From Acuticoccus sp039189655 (GTDB taxonomy: Bacteria; Pseudomonadota; Alphaproteobacteria; Rhizobiales; Amorphaceae), in the NCBI GenBank assembly GCA_039189655.1, contig JBCCYN010000071.1, positions 1 through 22,769 of the forward strand: a stretch of 22,769 nt of DNA, in the 5' to 3' direction. Positions 15,134-22,670 of this stretch are shown here, piece by piece. The position numbers and the translations under genes are program-made. The notes beneath the pieces are model-generated. The model saw only the letters and a list, made by a program, of their open reading frames with translations. It made no database searches and was not told the origin of the DNA. Within the stretch, counting starts at the first letter, position 1. Each line of letters starts with the position of its first letter.

Positions 15134-16027
15134 TCAATTTTCGATCTGGCCGCTTGCCAGGCAGTCCCTCAGCCTTCCACCGTGGTGTGCCAGCAATGAC
15201 TGTGCGTGCACCATATCCAACCCTTGTGCCATGAGGACAGCCGTTTTGACGTCGTAGTGCGCATCTTGAAGCGCCCGCGCGGCGGTGTCCGCCGAAACAC
15301 CTGCGACGGCGGCCACGATGCCTTGCGCACGTTTGCGAAGCTTTGCGTTGTCGGCGTGGAGGTTGACCATCATGCCATCGTGCACGTGGCCAAGTTCTAC
15401 CCCTGCGAGCGTAGAAATCATATTGAGGATGATCTTCTGCGCCGTCCCCGCCGCAAGTCGCGTCGACCCGTCCAGCACCTCCGGGCCCGTGGGAACCGCG
15501 ATCGCCACATGGGCGAGATCAAGAAGCGGCGCAGCGGGTACATTGGCAATGGCGATCACCGTCGAGCCCTTTGTCAGCGCAGCCTCGGCCGCAGCGCAAG
15601 CAAACGGCGTTGTCCCGCTGGCGCTCAGCGCAATGACGGTGTCCGCCGACGACAGGCCGGCGACGGCCCGCGTTGCCTGGGTCTGGTCGTCTTCAGTATC
15701 CCCGGGCATCCGAGCGTCGATGGGGATGCCGCCAGCCATGGCGATGCGTACCCGGTCGGGGGGAATGCGAAACGTCCCGGGAAGCTCGCAGGCGTCGGCG
15801 ACGGCCATGAGCCCGGAACTTCCCGCCGCCGCATAAACCAGCAGGCCGCCGCACGCGATGGTCTGCGCCACCTTTTGCCCCGCGAGCCCAATCGGTTCCA
15901 ATGCGCCCGCGACTGCCTCTGCCGCGGCGCTATGGGAGGCCACCATGGCCCGCAGCGCTGCGGACGGCGCCGCTTGGTCGATGGTTTCACCGGTGGTCCG
16001 AAGCACGGGGTTTTTGTCAAAGCGCAA
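15134..16027 (-). CDS. murQ: N-acetylmuramic acid 6-phosphate etherase
   Basis: MurQ cleaves the lactyl ether of MurNAc-6-phosphate to give GlcNAc-6-phosphate and D-lactate in peptidoglycan recycling or MurNAc use. The 297-residue length is typical, and a single SIS domain spans about residues 50-220. Visible motifs are YAAAGSSGLMAVADACELPG with Glu81, DTEDDQTQ with Glu112 (these match the two essential acids of E. coli MurQ, shifted by two), ALSASGTTPF, and TGPEVLDGSTRLAAGTAQK. The usual Lys in the STR-x-KAGTAQK part is Ala here. The start is TTG 16027, with GGAG seven bases upstream and an in-frame TGA immediately before. It heads the minus-strand transporter operon and faces the kinase gene across a 159-bp promoter region. 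This is the strongest pointer to MurNAc as a substrate of the locus. Confidence 0.92.
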   Translation of the reverse strand: MRFDKNPVLRTTGETIDQAAPSAALRAMVASHSAAAEAVAGALEPIGLAGQKVAQTIACGGLLVYAAAGSSGLMAVADACELPGTFRIPPDRVRIAMAGGIPIDARMPGDTEDDQTQATRAVAGLSSADTVIALSASGTTPFACAAAEAALTKGSTVIAIANVPAAPLLDLAHVAIAVPTGPEVLDGSTRLAAGTAQKIILNMISTLAGVELGHVHDGMMVNLHADNAKLRKRAQGIVAAVAGVSADTAARALQDAHYDVKTAVLMAQGLDMVHAQSLLAHHGGRLRDCLASGQIEN

Positions 16028-16046
16028 GGGTCAACTCCAGCTCTTA

Positions 16047-16062
16047 CAAAACAATACCGATT
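16047..16062 (-). promoter_or_regulatory. Candidate GntR operator, murQ side
   Basis: On the minus strand this reads AATCGGTATTGTTTTG, ending 20 bp before the murQ start. It matches 15 of 16 bases of the plus-strand element at 16133-16148. The two copies point outward toward their own genes. Binding by the GntR/UTRA protein encoded nearby is inferred. Confidence 0.5.
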
Positions 16063-16132
16063 TAGCACCTATTGTCTACCATTTTCCATATTTTAATCAT
16101 TACACTCACTAAGATCGATGCGAATCCAGGCT

Positions 16133-16148
16133 AATCGGTATTATTTTG
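16133..16148 (+). promoter_or_regulatory. Candidate GntR operator, kinase side
   Basis: AATCGGTATTATTTTG is the second copy of the element found before murQ. It overlaps a possible -35 box (TTGGTA, 16146-16151), so a bound repressor could block the kinase operon. A third, partial copy, ATCGGTA, lies at 16176-16182, immediately before the kinase ATG. Confidence 0.5.
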
Positions 16149-16175
16149 GTATTTTATGACAACAAGAGGTATGCT
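16146..16175 (+). promoter_or_regulatory. Possible promoter of the kinase operon
   Basis: TTGGTA and TATGCT are separated by 18 bp in an AT-rich stretch. Transcription would begin near 16182, giving a very short leader before ATG 16187. That fits the lack of a Shine-Dalgarno sequence in front of that gene. The call rests on pattern alone. Confidence 0.3.
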
Positions 16176-16186
16176 ATCGGTAAATT

Positions 16187-17083
16187 ATGGCTCAGCATTC
16201 CTCCCCCCTCCTGATCGGCATCGACGGTGGCGCCACCGGCTGCCGCGTGGCCATTGCTTTGGGCGAGCCAAGCAATGTGATCGCCACTGCAACGGGCGGA
16301 CCGGCCAACGTTTCGGTGGATCTTGATGGGGCGATCGCACGGGTGAGAGCGACCATTGATGCGGCGAGGAACCGCGCCGGCATCGCCGAATCCGCTGCGA
16401 GACAAGCGGTGGTCCACGCCGGTTTTGCCGGTGTCATGAGCGGCGACATGGCGGCACGGGTGGCCGAAGCCCTCGCCCTCAAACACTGCAGGGTCACTGA
16501 CGATGGCCCCACCTCCGTCGCCGGTGCCCTTGGCGATAACGATGGCGTGGTGCTTGCCGTCGGCACCGGGACCATCGTGACGGCAAGGCGCGGCGGAAAC
16601 CTGCGCACGGTTGGCGGTTGGGGATTTGCCTTGGCGGATCAAGCCTCCGGCGCATGGCTCGGTCGCGGCCTGATGGAACGGACGCTCCTGTGCCACGATG
16701 GTCTGGAGACCCACTCCGCCATCACACGCGCCACCCTCCAGCTGTACGGAGGAGAGCCGGCGCGCATTGCCGATTTTGCCACTGCGGCGAAGCCACACGA
16801 GTTCGCCGCGCTAGCTCCTGAAATTGTTGCTGCCGCCAGCGCCGGGGACGCCCACGGGAAAGCCTTGATGGCGGCCGGCGCTGACTACCTCCATGGCGCC
16901 CTTCGTGCGTTGGACACCGCCCCGTCTGACACCATCTGCCTCACTGGCGGCGTGGGCCCCCATTATCGCAAATACTTGCGGGCTGGGCTGCGCGATGCCG
17001 TCAAGGCACCCCTTGGAACCGCCCTTGACGGTGCCCTGAACCTCGCTGCGCAGCGGCTGAAAACGTTGCTGGCCGCGCCATGA
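16187..17083 (+). CDS. BadF/BadG/BcrA/BcrD-type ATPase, amino-sugar kinase (NagK/MurK-like)
   Basis: This 298-residue ASKHA-fold kinase belongs to the BadF/BcrA ATPase family, which includes eukaryotic GlcNAc kinase and MurK of Clostridium acetobutylicum, an enzyme acting on MurNAc and GlcNAc. Phosphate-1 motif GIDGGATGCRVA lies at residues 11-22. Asp107 in DDGPTSVAGAL fits the catalytic region. GTGT (126-129) followed by GGWGFALADQASGAWLGRGL (143-162) is the hallmark of the group, although the usual GDEGSG appears as ADQASG. No Shine-Dalgarno sequence is evident and the leader may be very short. It heads the plus-strand operon and ends in an ATGA overlap with the GntR gene. With murQ and nagA beside it, phosphorylation of imported MurNAc and/or GlcNAc at O6 is the likely reaction. 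Confidence 0.87.
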   Translation: MAQHSSPLLIGIDGGATGCRVAIALGEPSNVIATATGGPANVSVDLDGAIARVRATIDAARNRAGIAESAARQAVVHAGFAGVMSGDMAARVAEALALKHCRVTDDGPTSVAGALGDNDGVVLAVGTGTIVTARRGGNLRTVGGWGFALADQASGAWLGRGLMERTLLCHDGLETHSAITRATLQLYGGEPARIADFATAAKPHEFAALAPEIVAAASAGDAHGKALMAAGADYLHGALRALDTAPSDTICLTGGVGPHYRKYLRAGLRDAVKAPLGTALDGALNLAAQRLKTLLAAP

Positions 17084-17838
17084 GCGTATCCGAGTTCCTC
17101 AGTCCATCTGGATGGCTGAACGAGGCGGGCGGACCGCGCTATGTTCAGCTGCGCAACCGCATCAGCGACGGGGTCGCCCAAGGCATTTTGGGTCCCGGCA
17201 GCCCGCTTCCCCCCGAGCGCGAGATCGCGGCCATAACAGAGCTATCGCGGGTGACGGTGAGAAAAGCCATCCAAGCTCTCGCGAAGGACGGCTTGATCAT
17301 CCAAAAGCAGGGTTCCGGCTCGTTTGTGTTGGAGCAAACAGCGCGGATCGAGCAGTCCCTCTCCCGCCTCTCGTCCTTTAGCGAGGACATGGCGCGGCGC
17401 GGCAAAACGTCGTCGGCGCGCTGGTTGGAACGGGGGCTTTTCATGCCCTCGCCAGAAGAAACGCTCGTCCTTGGCCTCTCGCCGGAGGATTCTGTGGCGC
17501 GGATCGCCCGGCTTCGCATGGCCGACGGTCAACCCATTGCCATAGAGCGCGCCTCCCTTCCCACCGACATTTTGCCCAATCCCCTTGCGGTGGAAACGTC
17601 GCTCTATGCCGAGCTGGAGGCGTCGGGCCAGCGGCCTGTGCGGGCGATGCAAAAGATCTCTGCAGAAAACCTCGGGGATCAGGACGCGCGGCTTTTGGGC
17701 GTTGCCGAGGGTGAGGCGGGCCTTCGCATCGAACGCACCTCGTACGTCACGCAAGGTCGCGTCGTGGAATTCACACGCTCAATCTATCGGGGCGATGCCT
17801 ACCACTTTGTTGCAGAGCTTCGCTTCACCGAGGAATGA
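17080..17838 (+). CDS. GntR family regulator with UTRA domain (HutC subfamily, NagR-like)
   Basis: This 252-residue transcription factor has a winged helix-turn-helix at residues about 20-85 (YVQLRNRISDGVAQGILGPG, LPPEREIA, SRVTVRKAIQAL and the wing IIQKQGSGSFV). A UTRA effector-binding domain spans about 100-248 and ends in FTRSIYRGDAYHFVAELRF. UTRA domains of NagR/DasR-type proteins sense GlcNAc-6-P or GlcN-6-P. The gene sits between kinase and deaminase genes, joined by ATGA overlaps at both ends, so control of this locus by a pathway sugar phosphate is very likely. The repeated AATCGGTATT element in the murQ-kinase intergenic region is the best candidate binding site. The specific ligand cannot be read from the sequence. 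Confidence 0.92.
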   Translation: MSVSEFLSPSGWLNEAGGPRYVQLRNRISDGVAQGILGPGSPLPPEREIAAITELSRVTVRKAIQALAKDGLIIQKQGSGSFVLEQTARIEQSLSRLSSFSEDMARRGKTSSARWLERGLFMPSPEETLVLGLSPEDSVARIARLRMADGQPIAIERASLPTDILPNPLAVETSLYAELEASGQRPVRAMQKISAENLGDQDARLLGVAEGEAGLRIERTSYVTQGRVVEFTRSIYRGDAYHFVAELRFTEE

Positions 17839-18866
17839 GCATGGCGCAATCGCAAATGCACCGCGAAATCCTTGAGATCCCAGCAGCACTGGAACGCCTT
17901 TTGTCTCTCGGCACGCACGATGTTGAGGCGGCGGCCGAAGCCATCGCCGCACGACCACAACCTTTTGCGGTCACCATTGCGCGCGGTTCGTCCGACCACG
18001 CGGCATCGTTTTTCAAATATGCGAGCGAACTTTTGACAGGCCGCGTTGTCGCTTCCCTTGGCCCCTCCGTGGCGTCGCTTTATGGATCGGCGCTGCAGCT
18101 TGCTGGAAGCACGGCCCTTGCCATCTCCCAATCGGGCAAAAGCCCCGACATTGTTATGGCCACAAAGATGGCCGGCGAGGCGGGCGCACTCACCGTCGCC
18201 GTCACCAACGATCCATCGTCAGAGCTTACCCAATGCGCCGAACTCACCCTGCCGCTCCATGCGGGCGAAGAGCGCAGCGTGGCGGCCACAAAAACCTTCG
18301 TTTCCTCCTCGGTGCTCGCGGCTTGGGTCCTCGCACAAGTGGCGAAAGACGAGGAGTTGCTGCGGGCCATCAAAGGCCTGCCCGCGGCGCTCCACAACGC
18401 CTACCACACCGACTGGGGCAGCCTTGCCAACGAATTGGCCAGCGCCCGTTCCCTCTTCTGCCTTGGCCGTGGTCCCACCAACGCCATCGCCAGCGAGGCC
18501 GCGCTCAAGTTCAAGGAGACCAGCCGGCTTCACGCCCAGGCCTACTCTTCGGCGGAAGTACTGCATGGTCCCGTCGCCATCGTCCACGAGGGGTTTCCAG
18601 TGATCGCCTTTGCAACGCCCGGTGCGGCTGAGGCGTCGGTGGTGGAGGTCGCTGACGCCCTGGCTGGAATGGGCGCGCAGACCTTTGTCACTTCGCCGCT
18701 TGCGACCCGCAGCACCGTGCTACCGCGCCAAGATACCGGCCACCCGCTGACGGACGCCATTGCGCTCATCGTCTCCTTCTACACCATGGTGGAAACGCTC
18801 GCCCGGGTCCGGGGTTTAGACCCCGACCTGCCGCGGCATCTTCAGAAGGTGACCAGGACCCGATGA
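17835..18866 (+). CDS. SIS-domain glucosamine-6-phosphate deaminase (NagB-II/AgaS-like)
   Basis: This 343-residue protein consists of two SIS domains and resembles the isomerase half of GlmS without the glutaminase half. Proteins of this type in nag operons (NagB-II) convert glucosamine-6-phosphate to fructose-6-phosphate and ammonia. Domain 1 shows ARGSSDHAASFFKY (49-62), AISQSGKSPD (96-105), TNDPSSEL and the active-site stretch EERSVAATKTF (145-155). Domain 2 has LGRGPTNAIASEAALKFKE (210-228) and the conserved SSAEVLHGP (238-246). The start is ATG 17835, overlapping the regulator's TGA in ATGA. ATG 17841 two codons later is equally possible. It ends in another ATGA overlap with nagA. No classical NagB is present in the window, so this enzyme fills that step. 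AgaS-like activity on galactosamine-6-phosphate is the alternative. Confidence 0.88.
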   Translation: MSMAQSQMHREILEIPAALERLLSLGTHDVEAAAEAIAARPQPFAVTIARGSSDHAASFFKYASELLTGRVVASLGPSVASLYGSALQLAGSTALAISQSGKSPDIVMATKMAGEAGALTVAVTNDPSSELTQCAELTLPLHAGEERSVAATKTFVSSSVLAAWVLAQVAKDEELLRAIKGLPAALHNAYHTDWGSLANELASARSLFCLGRGPTNAIASEAALKFKETSRLHAQAYSSAEVLHGPVAIVHEGFPVIAFATPGAAEASVVEVADALAGMGAQTFVTSPLATRSTVLPRQDTGHPLTDAIALIVSFYTMVETLARVRGLDPDLPRHLQKVTRTR

Positions 18867-20008
18867 AGCGCACGGCAACGATTGGCGCAGGGATTTTTGA
18901 TGGCGAGCGGCTTCACCACTCCCGCGCTTTGCTCCTTCACGGCGAAAACTTTGCCGGGATCGTAGATACTAATCAGATACCCAGCGGCTACGAACGCTCC
19001 CGCGTGGATGGCGGTACAGTGCTACCGGGCTTCATCGATCTGCAGGTCAATGGCGGCGGCGGCGTCATGTTCAACGACGATCCCACCTTGGCAACGGTGA
19101 CCAAGATTGCCGAGGCTCACGCCTGCAACGGCACTCGGGCGCTGCTCCCAACGCTCATTACTGATACCAGGGCGAAAACCGAAGCAGCTATCGAGGCAGC
19201 GACGGCCGCCGTCAAGACTGGAGTCCCCGGCGTTCTCGGCATTCACCTGGAAGGGCCGCACCTTTCCACCGCTCGAAAGGGGGCCCACGACGGAGCCCTC
19301 ATCCGGTCCATGGACGACGCGGACGAAGCGTTGTTGGTCGCCGCCGCAAAGGCCCTTCCCAACGTAATGGTGACGGTCGCCCCCGAAAGCGTTTCGCCAG
19401 AGCGAATCGAACGCCTTTCAAAGGCCGGAGTCATCGTTTCGCTGGGACACACCGACTGCAGTTTTGATACGGCAGCAGCCGCCTTCGCGGCCGGCGCCAG
19501 ATGCGTCACACATCTTTTCAACGCCATGAGCCAGCTGGGAAGCCGCGAGCCGGGGCTGGTGGGGGCAGCGCTCCAGACAGGCGCTGTCTATGCGGGTCTC
19601 ATTGCAGACAACGTCCATGTGCATGCCGCCAGCATGGGCGCGGCCATTGCCGGAAAGAAGGGCCCAGGCCGGCTCTTCCTTGTCACTGACGCGATGGCAA
19701 CCGCAGGATCAAGCATCACCCAGTTTATGCTCAACGATCGCCAGGTGACCCGCCAAAACGGCCGGCTGACCCTTGGGGACGGGACCCTCGCGGGCGCGGA
19801 CCTTACCTTGCAAAGGGCCGTTTCCGTGCTTGTGGAGGTGGCGGGGGTTGCCCGCGAGGATGCCCTTGCCATGGCAACGTCGGTCCCCGCATCTCTTTTG
19901 CGCCATGCCGGCCCCTTCGGACGGTTCGTCGAAGGTCAACCGGCGAACCTGATCCGACTGGAGCACAGCGAGGATCGACAAGAGCGTCATTCAACAAAAG
20001 ATGGATAG
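18863..20008 (+). CDS. nagA: N-acetylglucosamine-6-phosphate deacetylase
   Basis: NagA hydrolyses GlcNAc-6-phosphate to glucosamine-6-phosphate and acetate. The 381 residues fit this amidohydrolase-fold family. Visible are PGFIDLQVNGGGGVMFND (55-72), HLEGPH with the metal-binding Glu130, LGHTD with His196, THLFNAMSQLGSREPG with His217, DNVHVH (249-254), and VTDAMATAG with the catalytic Asp276. The first site has the QVNG form instead of HxH, as in proteobacterial single-metal NagA enzymes. ATG 18863 overlaps the deaminase stop in ATGA and has AGGA upstream. It is the last gene of the plus-strand operon. Its substrate is produced by both MurQ and the kinase if GlcNAc is imported, so it is where the MurNAc and GlcNAc branches meet. 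No strong terminator follows. Confidence 0.95.
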   Translation: MKRTATIGAGIFDGERLHHSRALLLHGENFAGIVDTNQIPSGYERSRVDGGTVLPGFIDLQVNGGGGVMFNDDPTLATVTKIAEAHACNGTRALLPTLITDTRAKTEAAIEAATAAVKTGVPGVLGIHLEGPHLSTARKGAHDGALIRSMDDADEALLVAAAKALPNVMVTVAPESVSPERIERLSKAGVIVSLGHTDCSFDTAAAAFAAGARCVTHLFNAMSQLGSREPGLVGAALQTGAVYAGLIADNVHVHAASMGAAIAGKKGPGRLFLVTDAMATAGSSITQFMLNDRQVTRQNGRLTLGDGTLAGADLTLQRAVSVLVEVAGVAREDALAMATSVPASLLRHAGPFGRFVEGQPANLIRLEHSEDRQERHSTKDG

Positions 20009-20609
20009 AACGCAATGGGCCGCAGCTGCACGCATGGGCAGCAGCTTAGGTCTTCCCGCTACGCAACTGAAGAATAGGCCGTGGTCGACGAAGGGACCGC
20101 AGCCTCAGCGGGACCCGTCATCGGAGGAGAATCCGAGACGACTATAGTCGATCTGCCGGTTCGGATCAGAGTTGACGCACGCTGCCATCGACAGTGCGGT
20201 CAGCATGACCGCCAACCCCAGCCCCCAGTAATTGTGCTTGGACATCTACATCTCCCGAACTGGAACAAGTGTGGGTAAGACGCGATAAATCGTGCCGGCA
20301 AGCGCTCGGCTGAGCGCCGAAAGTGAAGTCTTTCCAATGTCGATGGCGCCCATCAAACGCCCCACCAACACTTCTGTAAGAATACACCACTCTCAGTTGC
20401 GCACAAATGAAATGGGCCGTGCGGGGAACTGACCACCCAAGACCGATCACGCGCTGCTTGGCTAGGGAGGGCCAGGAACATGTTTCGGCACCACAAATTA
20501 AGTCACCCCTCCAACCGGCCGAAAAGCAAAGAGAATTCTTAGATCACACGGACCACATGCTAAGCACGCGCAAAGATCTCTGCGTATATCCAAGCCGGCA
20601 AGAACTGCC
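20009..20609. other. 601-bp intergenic region between nagA and urtE
   Basis: This is the longest stretch without a conventional gene. It holds a small lipoprotein-like ORF on the minus strand (20105-20245). A 6-bp perfect stem, GCGCTC/GAGCGC, with a GGCT loop lies at 20302-20317. A weak minus-strand promoter-like pair has -35 TTGTGC at 20401-20406 and -10 TATTCT at 20379-20384, with 16-bp spacing. No T-rich terminator was found for nagA or for the convergent urtE gene. The rest shows nothing I can assign. Confidence 0.6.
20105..20245 (-). CDS. Small lipoprotein-like protein, 46 residues
   Basis: This short minus-strand ORF begins at ATG 20245 with GGGAG six bases upstream and ends at TGA 20105. 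The first 22 residues are MSKHNYWGLGLAVMLTALSM plus AA. They have a basic start, a hydrophobic stretch and then Cys23, an acceptable if imperfect lipobox (MAAC). The remaining 23 residues are polar, starting VNSDPNRQIDYSRLGFSSDD, as in entericidin-like and other tiny alphaproteobacterial lipoproteins. It would be exported and anchored in a membrane. Nearest genes are nagA (convergent) and urtE (same strand, downstream of its stop direction). Neither gives a functional clue. The combination of start site, signal-like sequence and clean stop is better than chance, but homology is needed for proof. Confidence 0.5.
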   Translation of the reverse strand: MSKHNYWGLGLAVMLTALSMAACVNSDPNRQIDYSRLGFSSDDGSR

Positions 20610-21305
20610 CTAGACGGATACCGCCGCCAGCAACCGGTCGCGGCCAAGGGTCGCTTTGTCGCCCGCAAGCGTCACTGCGCCGCGCTCCAGCACCGCGAAA
20701 GTGTCGGCCAGTTCAAAGGCAAAGCTGAAGAACTGCTCAACCAAGACGATCGCCATCTTCCCCTCTGAGCGGAGGTAAGAAATCACATCGCCGATTTGCT
20801 TGATGATGTTCGGCTGGATGCCCTCTGTGGGCTCATCAAGGAGGAGGAGTTTGGGCCGCGTGACAAGGGCCCTGGCGATGGCAAGTTGTTGCTGCTGTCC
20901 ACCAGACAGATCGCCCCCTCGGCGCCCGCGCATCTGCGCGAGAACAGGAAAGAGCTCGAATATCTCATCCGGCACCATCCGCTGTCCTTTGGGCAGGCAG
21001 GTGAAGCCGGTTTCGAGGTTTTCCCGCACCGTCAGAAGCGGAAAAATGTCGCGGCCTTGGGGGACCAGAGCCACGCCCATGAGGGCAAGGGCGTGAGCTG
21101 GCGGCATACCGATGGCTTTGCCGTCCAGCCGAAGGGTCCCGTTGGTGCGGTGATGCAAACCGCAAATCGTTTTCAGGAGAGACGTCTTCCCCACGCCATT
21201 GGTGCCCATGACACAGGTCACCTCGCCCACCGCCGCATCAAGGGATACGCCAAAGAGGATCTGGCTTTGACCGTAGTGCAACGTGACGTCGCGCAGCTCA
21301 AGCAT
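20610..21305 (-). CDS. urtE: Urea ABC transporter ATP-binding protein UrtE
   Basis: This 231-residue ATPase is of the LivF/UrtE type from a branched-chain amino acid/urea-type importer. Walker A GTNGVGKTS lies at residues 34-42, the Q-loop in LVPQGRDIFPLLTVRENL, the signature LSGGQ at 132-136 followed by QQQLAIARAL, and Walker B LLLLDEPTEGIQPNIIKQIG from residue 152. MGTNGVGKTSLLK, RGGDLSGGQQQQ and EGIQPNIIK are characteristic of UrtE as opposed to LivF. It lies 2 bp downstream of urtD, as usual in urtABCDE operons, and is the operon's last gene. Urt systems are typically nitrogen-regulated, but the operon promoter is outside the window. Confidence 0.92.
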   Translation of the reverse strand: MLELRDVTLHYGQSQILFGVSLDAAVGEVTCVMGTNGVGKTSLLKTICGLHHRTNGTLRLDGKAIGMPPAHALALMGVALVPQGRDIFPLLTVRENLETGFTCLPKGQRMVPDEIFELFPVLAQMRGRRGGDLSGGQQQQLAIARALVTRPKLLLLDEPTEGIQPNIIKQIGDVISYLRSEGKMAIVLVEQFFSFAFELADTFAVLERGAVTLAGDKATLGRDRLLAAVSV

Positions 21306-21307
21306 GT

Positions 21308-22048
21308 TTAGCGACCAAGATAGACTTCAATAACGCGAGGGTCGCTCGTCACATGGTCGATGGAGCCCTCCGCAAGCACAGCACCTTCGTGGAGCACGGT
21401 CACCCGGCATTCCAGCGCCCGGACAAACTCCATGTCATGCTCCACCACCACCACCGCATGTTGACCGGCCAGATCGCGAAGGAGCGCTGTGGTGCGTTGC
21501 CGCTCGGCCACGGTCATCCCCGCCGCCGGCTCATCCACGAGGAGGAGGCGAGGGTCCTGCGCCAGCAGCATTCCGATCTCCAGCCACTGTTTTTGTCCGT
21601 GGGAAAGCTCGCCCGCACGCCGCTGGAGGGCGTCCGAAAGGCCCACTTGTTCGGCAATGGCAACCACCTTCGCCTCGTCCTCTGCATCCATACGATAAAA
21701 GACCGCCGCGACGGGGCCGCGCTTATTCTTCAGCGCCATGATGAGGTTATCCGCGACCGTCTGTTCCTCGAACACCGTGGGGCGCTGAAATTTCCGGCCG
21801 ATGCCAAGGCGGGCGATTTCCGCCTCCGATCGCCGCAGCAGCGAGATATTGTCCTCGCCCCAGATAACGGCGCCACTGTCAGGGCGCGTTTTGCCGGTGA
21901 CGATGTCCATGAACGTGGTTTTGCCAGCACCGTTGGGGCCGATGATGGCGCGCAACTCCCCCTCTTCGATCTCAAAGGAGAGACCGTTGATCGCCTTAAA
22001 ACCGTCGAAGGTGACGGAGACATCGGCGACTTCGAGAAGCGCGCTCAT
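21308..22048 (-). CDS. urtD: Urea ABC transporter ATP-binding protein UrtD
   Basis: This 246-residue ATPase is the LivG-like subunit of the urea importer. Walker A GPNGAGKTT lies at residues 37-45, followed by MDIVTGKTRPDSG, GIGRKFQRPTVFEEQTVADN (Q-loop), the signature LSHGQKQWLEIGMLL from 148, Walker B LLLVDEPAAGMT from 168 and VVVEHDMEFV with the switch His. LSHGQ instead of LSGGQ and the ending TVLHEGAVLAEGS plus IEVYLGR are hallmarks of UrtD. The ATG overlaps the urtC TGA in ATGA (22045-22048), and urtE begins 2 bp after its stop. It pairs with UrtE as the ATPase heterodimer. Confidence 0.95.
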   Translation of the reverse strand: MSALLEVADVSVTFDGFKAINGLSFEIEEGELRAIIGPNGAGKTTFMDIVTGKTRPDSGAVIWGEDNISLLRRSEAEIARLGIGRKFQRPTVFEEQTVADNLIMALKNKRGPVAAVFYRMDAEDEAKVVAIAEQVGLSDALQRRAGELSHGQKQWLEIGMLLAQDPRLLLVDEPAAGMTVAERQRTTALLRDLAGQHAVVVVEHDMEFVRALECRVTVLHEGAVLAEGSIDHVTSDPRVIEVYLGR

Positions 22049-22670
22049 TCTGCAGGCTCCGGTCGCTGGGCCGCCCGGATGGACGCCGGCTCCTGGGGCG
22101 GACGCCGCACGAAGACGTCAACGAGCCCACCAATACCTTTCGGCGCGTAAAGCGTGACGACCACGAACCCAAGGCCCAGAAGAACCTGCCACCAATCCAC
22201 CCAGTGGATCACGGCAAAGCCTAGGTCGAGATCCCCGGCGCGCCCCCCGGTGAACCAGGTGGAAAGGAGCGAAACGATCGCGGCACCGATCAAAGCACCG
22301 TAGAGCCGCCCACGTCCGCCGATGGCGACCCAGACCGCCAGGTAGATGGACGCAATGGGTGCCACCTCCGCCGGATTCACAATCCCCGCCTGGGGATAGT
22401 AAAGCGCTCCGGCAATGCCAGCGATCACCGCCGTCAGGGTAAATACCATGAGCTTATAGATTTCGACCGGATACCCGAGGAAGCGGACCCTTGCTTCGTC
22501 GTCGCGAATGCCGCGCACAACTGAGCCGAACTTTCCTGAAACCAGCCAGGCGGACAGGAGATAGCCAAGTCCGAGCGCGACCGCCGAGGCCACAAAGAAC
22601 CAGATCGACACCACCGATTGGGGCACACTTTCAAAGCCCGGGATGTTTTGGAGACCGGAAAGGCCGTTGT
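22045..22670 (-). CDS. urtC: Urea ABC transporter permease UrtC, partial (5' end missing)
   Basis: This is the C-terminal part of the LivM-like urea permease. The frame reads GNNGLSGLQNIPGFESVPQS, then several membrane segments, GSVVRGIRDDEARVRFLGYP (the cytoplasmic loop contacting the ATPases), AGIAGALYYPQAGIVNP and VAIGGRGRLYGALIGA, all typical of UrtC. The GTG at 22626 is not the true start, because the family sequence continues upstream through the spacer to 22670. Beyond that the window turns into an inverted copy of the same gene, and this frame meets a stop at 22734-22732. The rest of urtC, and urtA/urtB, are therefore not represented. The stop overlaps urtD's ATG. Confidence 0.9.

Noticed and set aside
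16171..16189. ATG at 16171 with AGAGG just upstream as the kinase start
   Set aside because: It is out of frame with the kinase and gives a proline/arginine-rich shadow translation.
20302..20317. GCGCTC-GGCT-GAGCGC hairpin as a terminator for nagA
   Set aside because: It is almost 300 bp from the stop codon, the stem is short and no T-run follows.
20166..20450. A 94-codon minus-strand frame in the nagA-urtE gap
   Set aside because: It overlaps the better supported small lipoprotein ORF in a different frame, has no good ribosome-binding site and no recognisable sequence.
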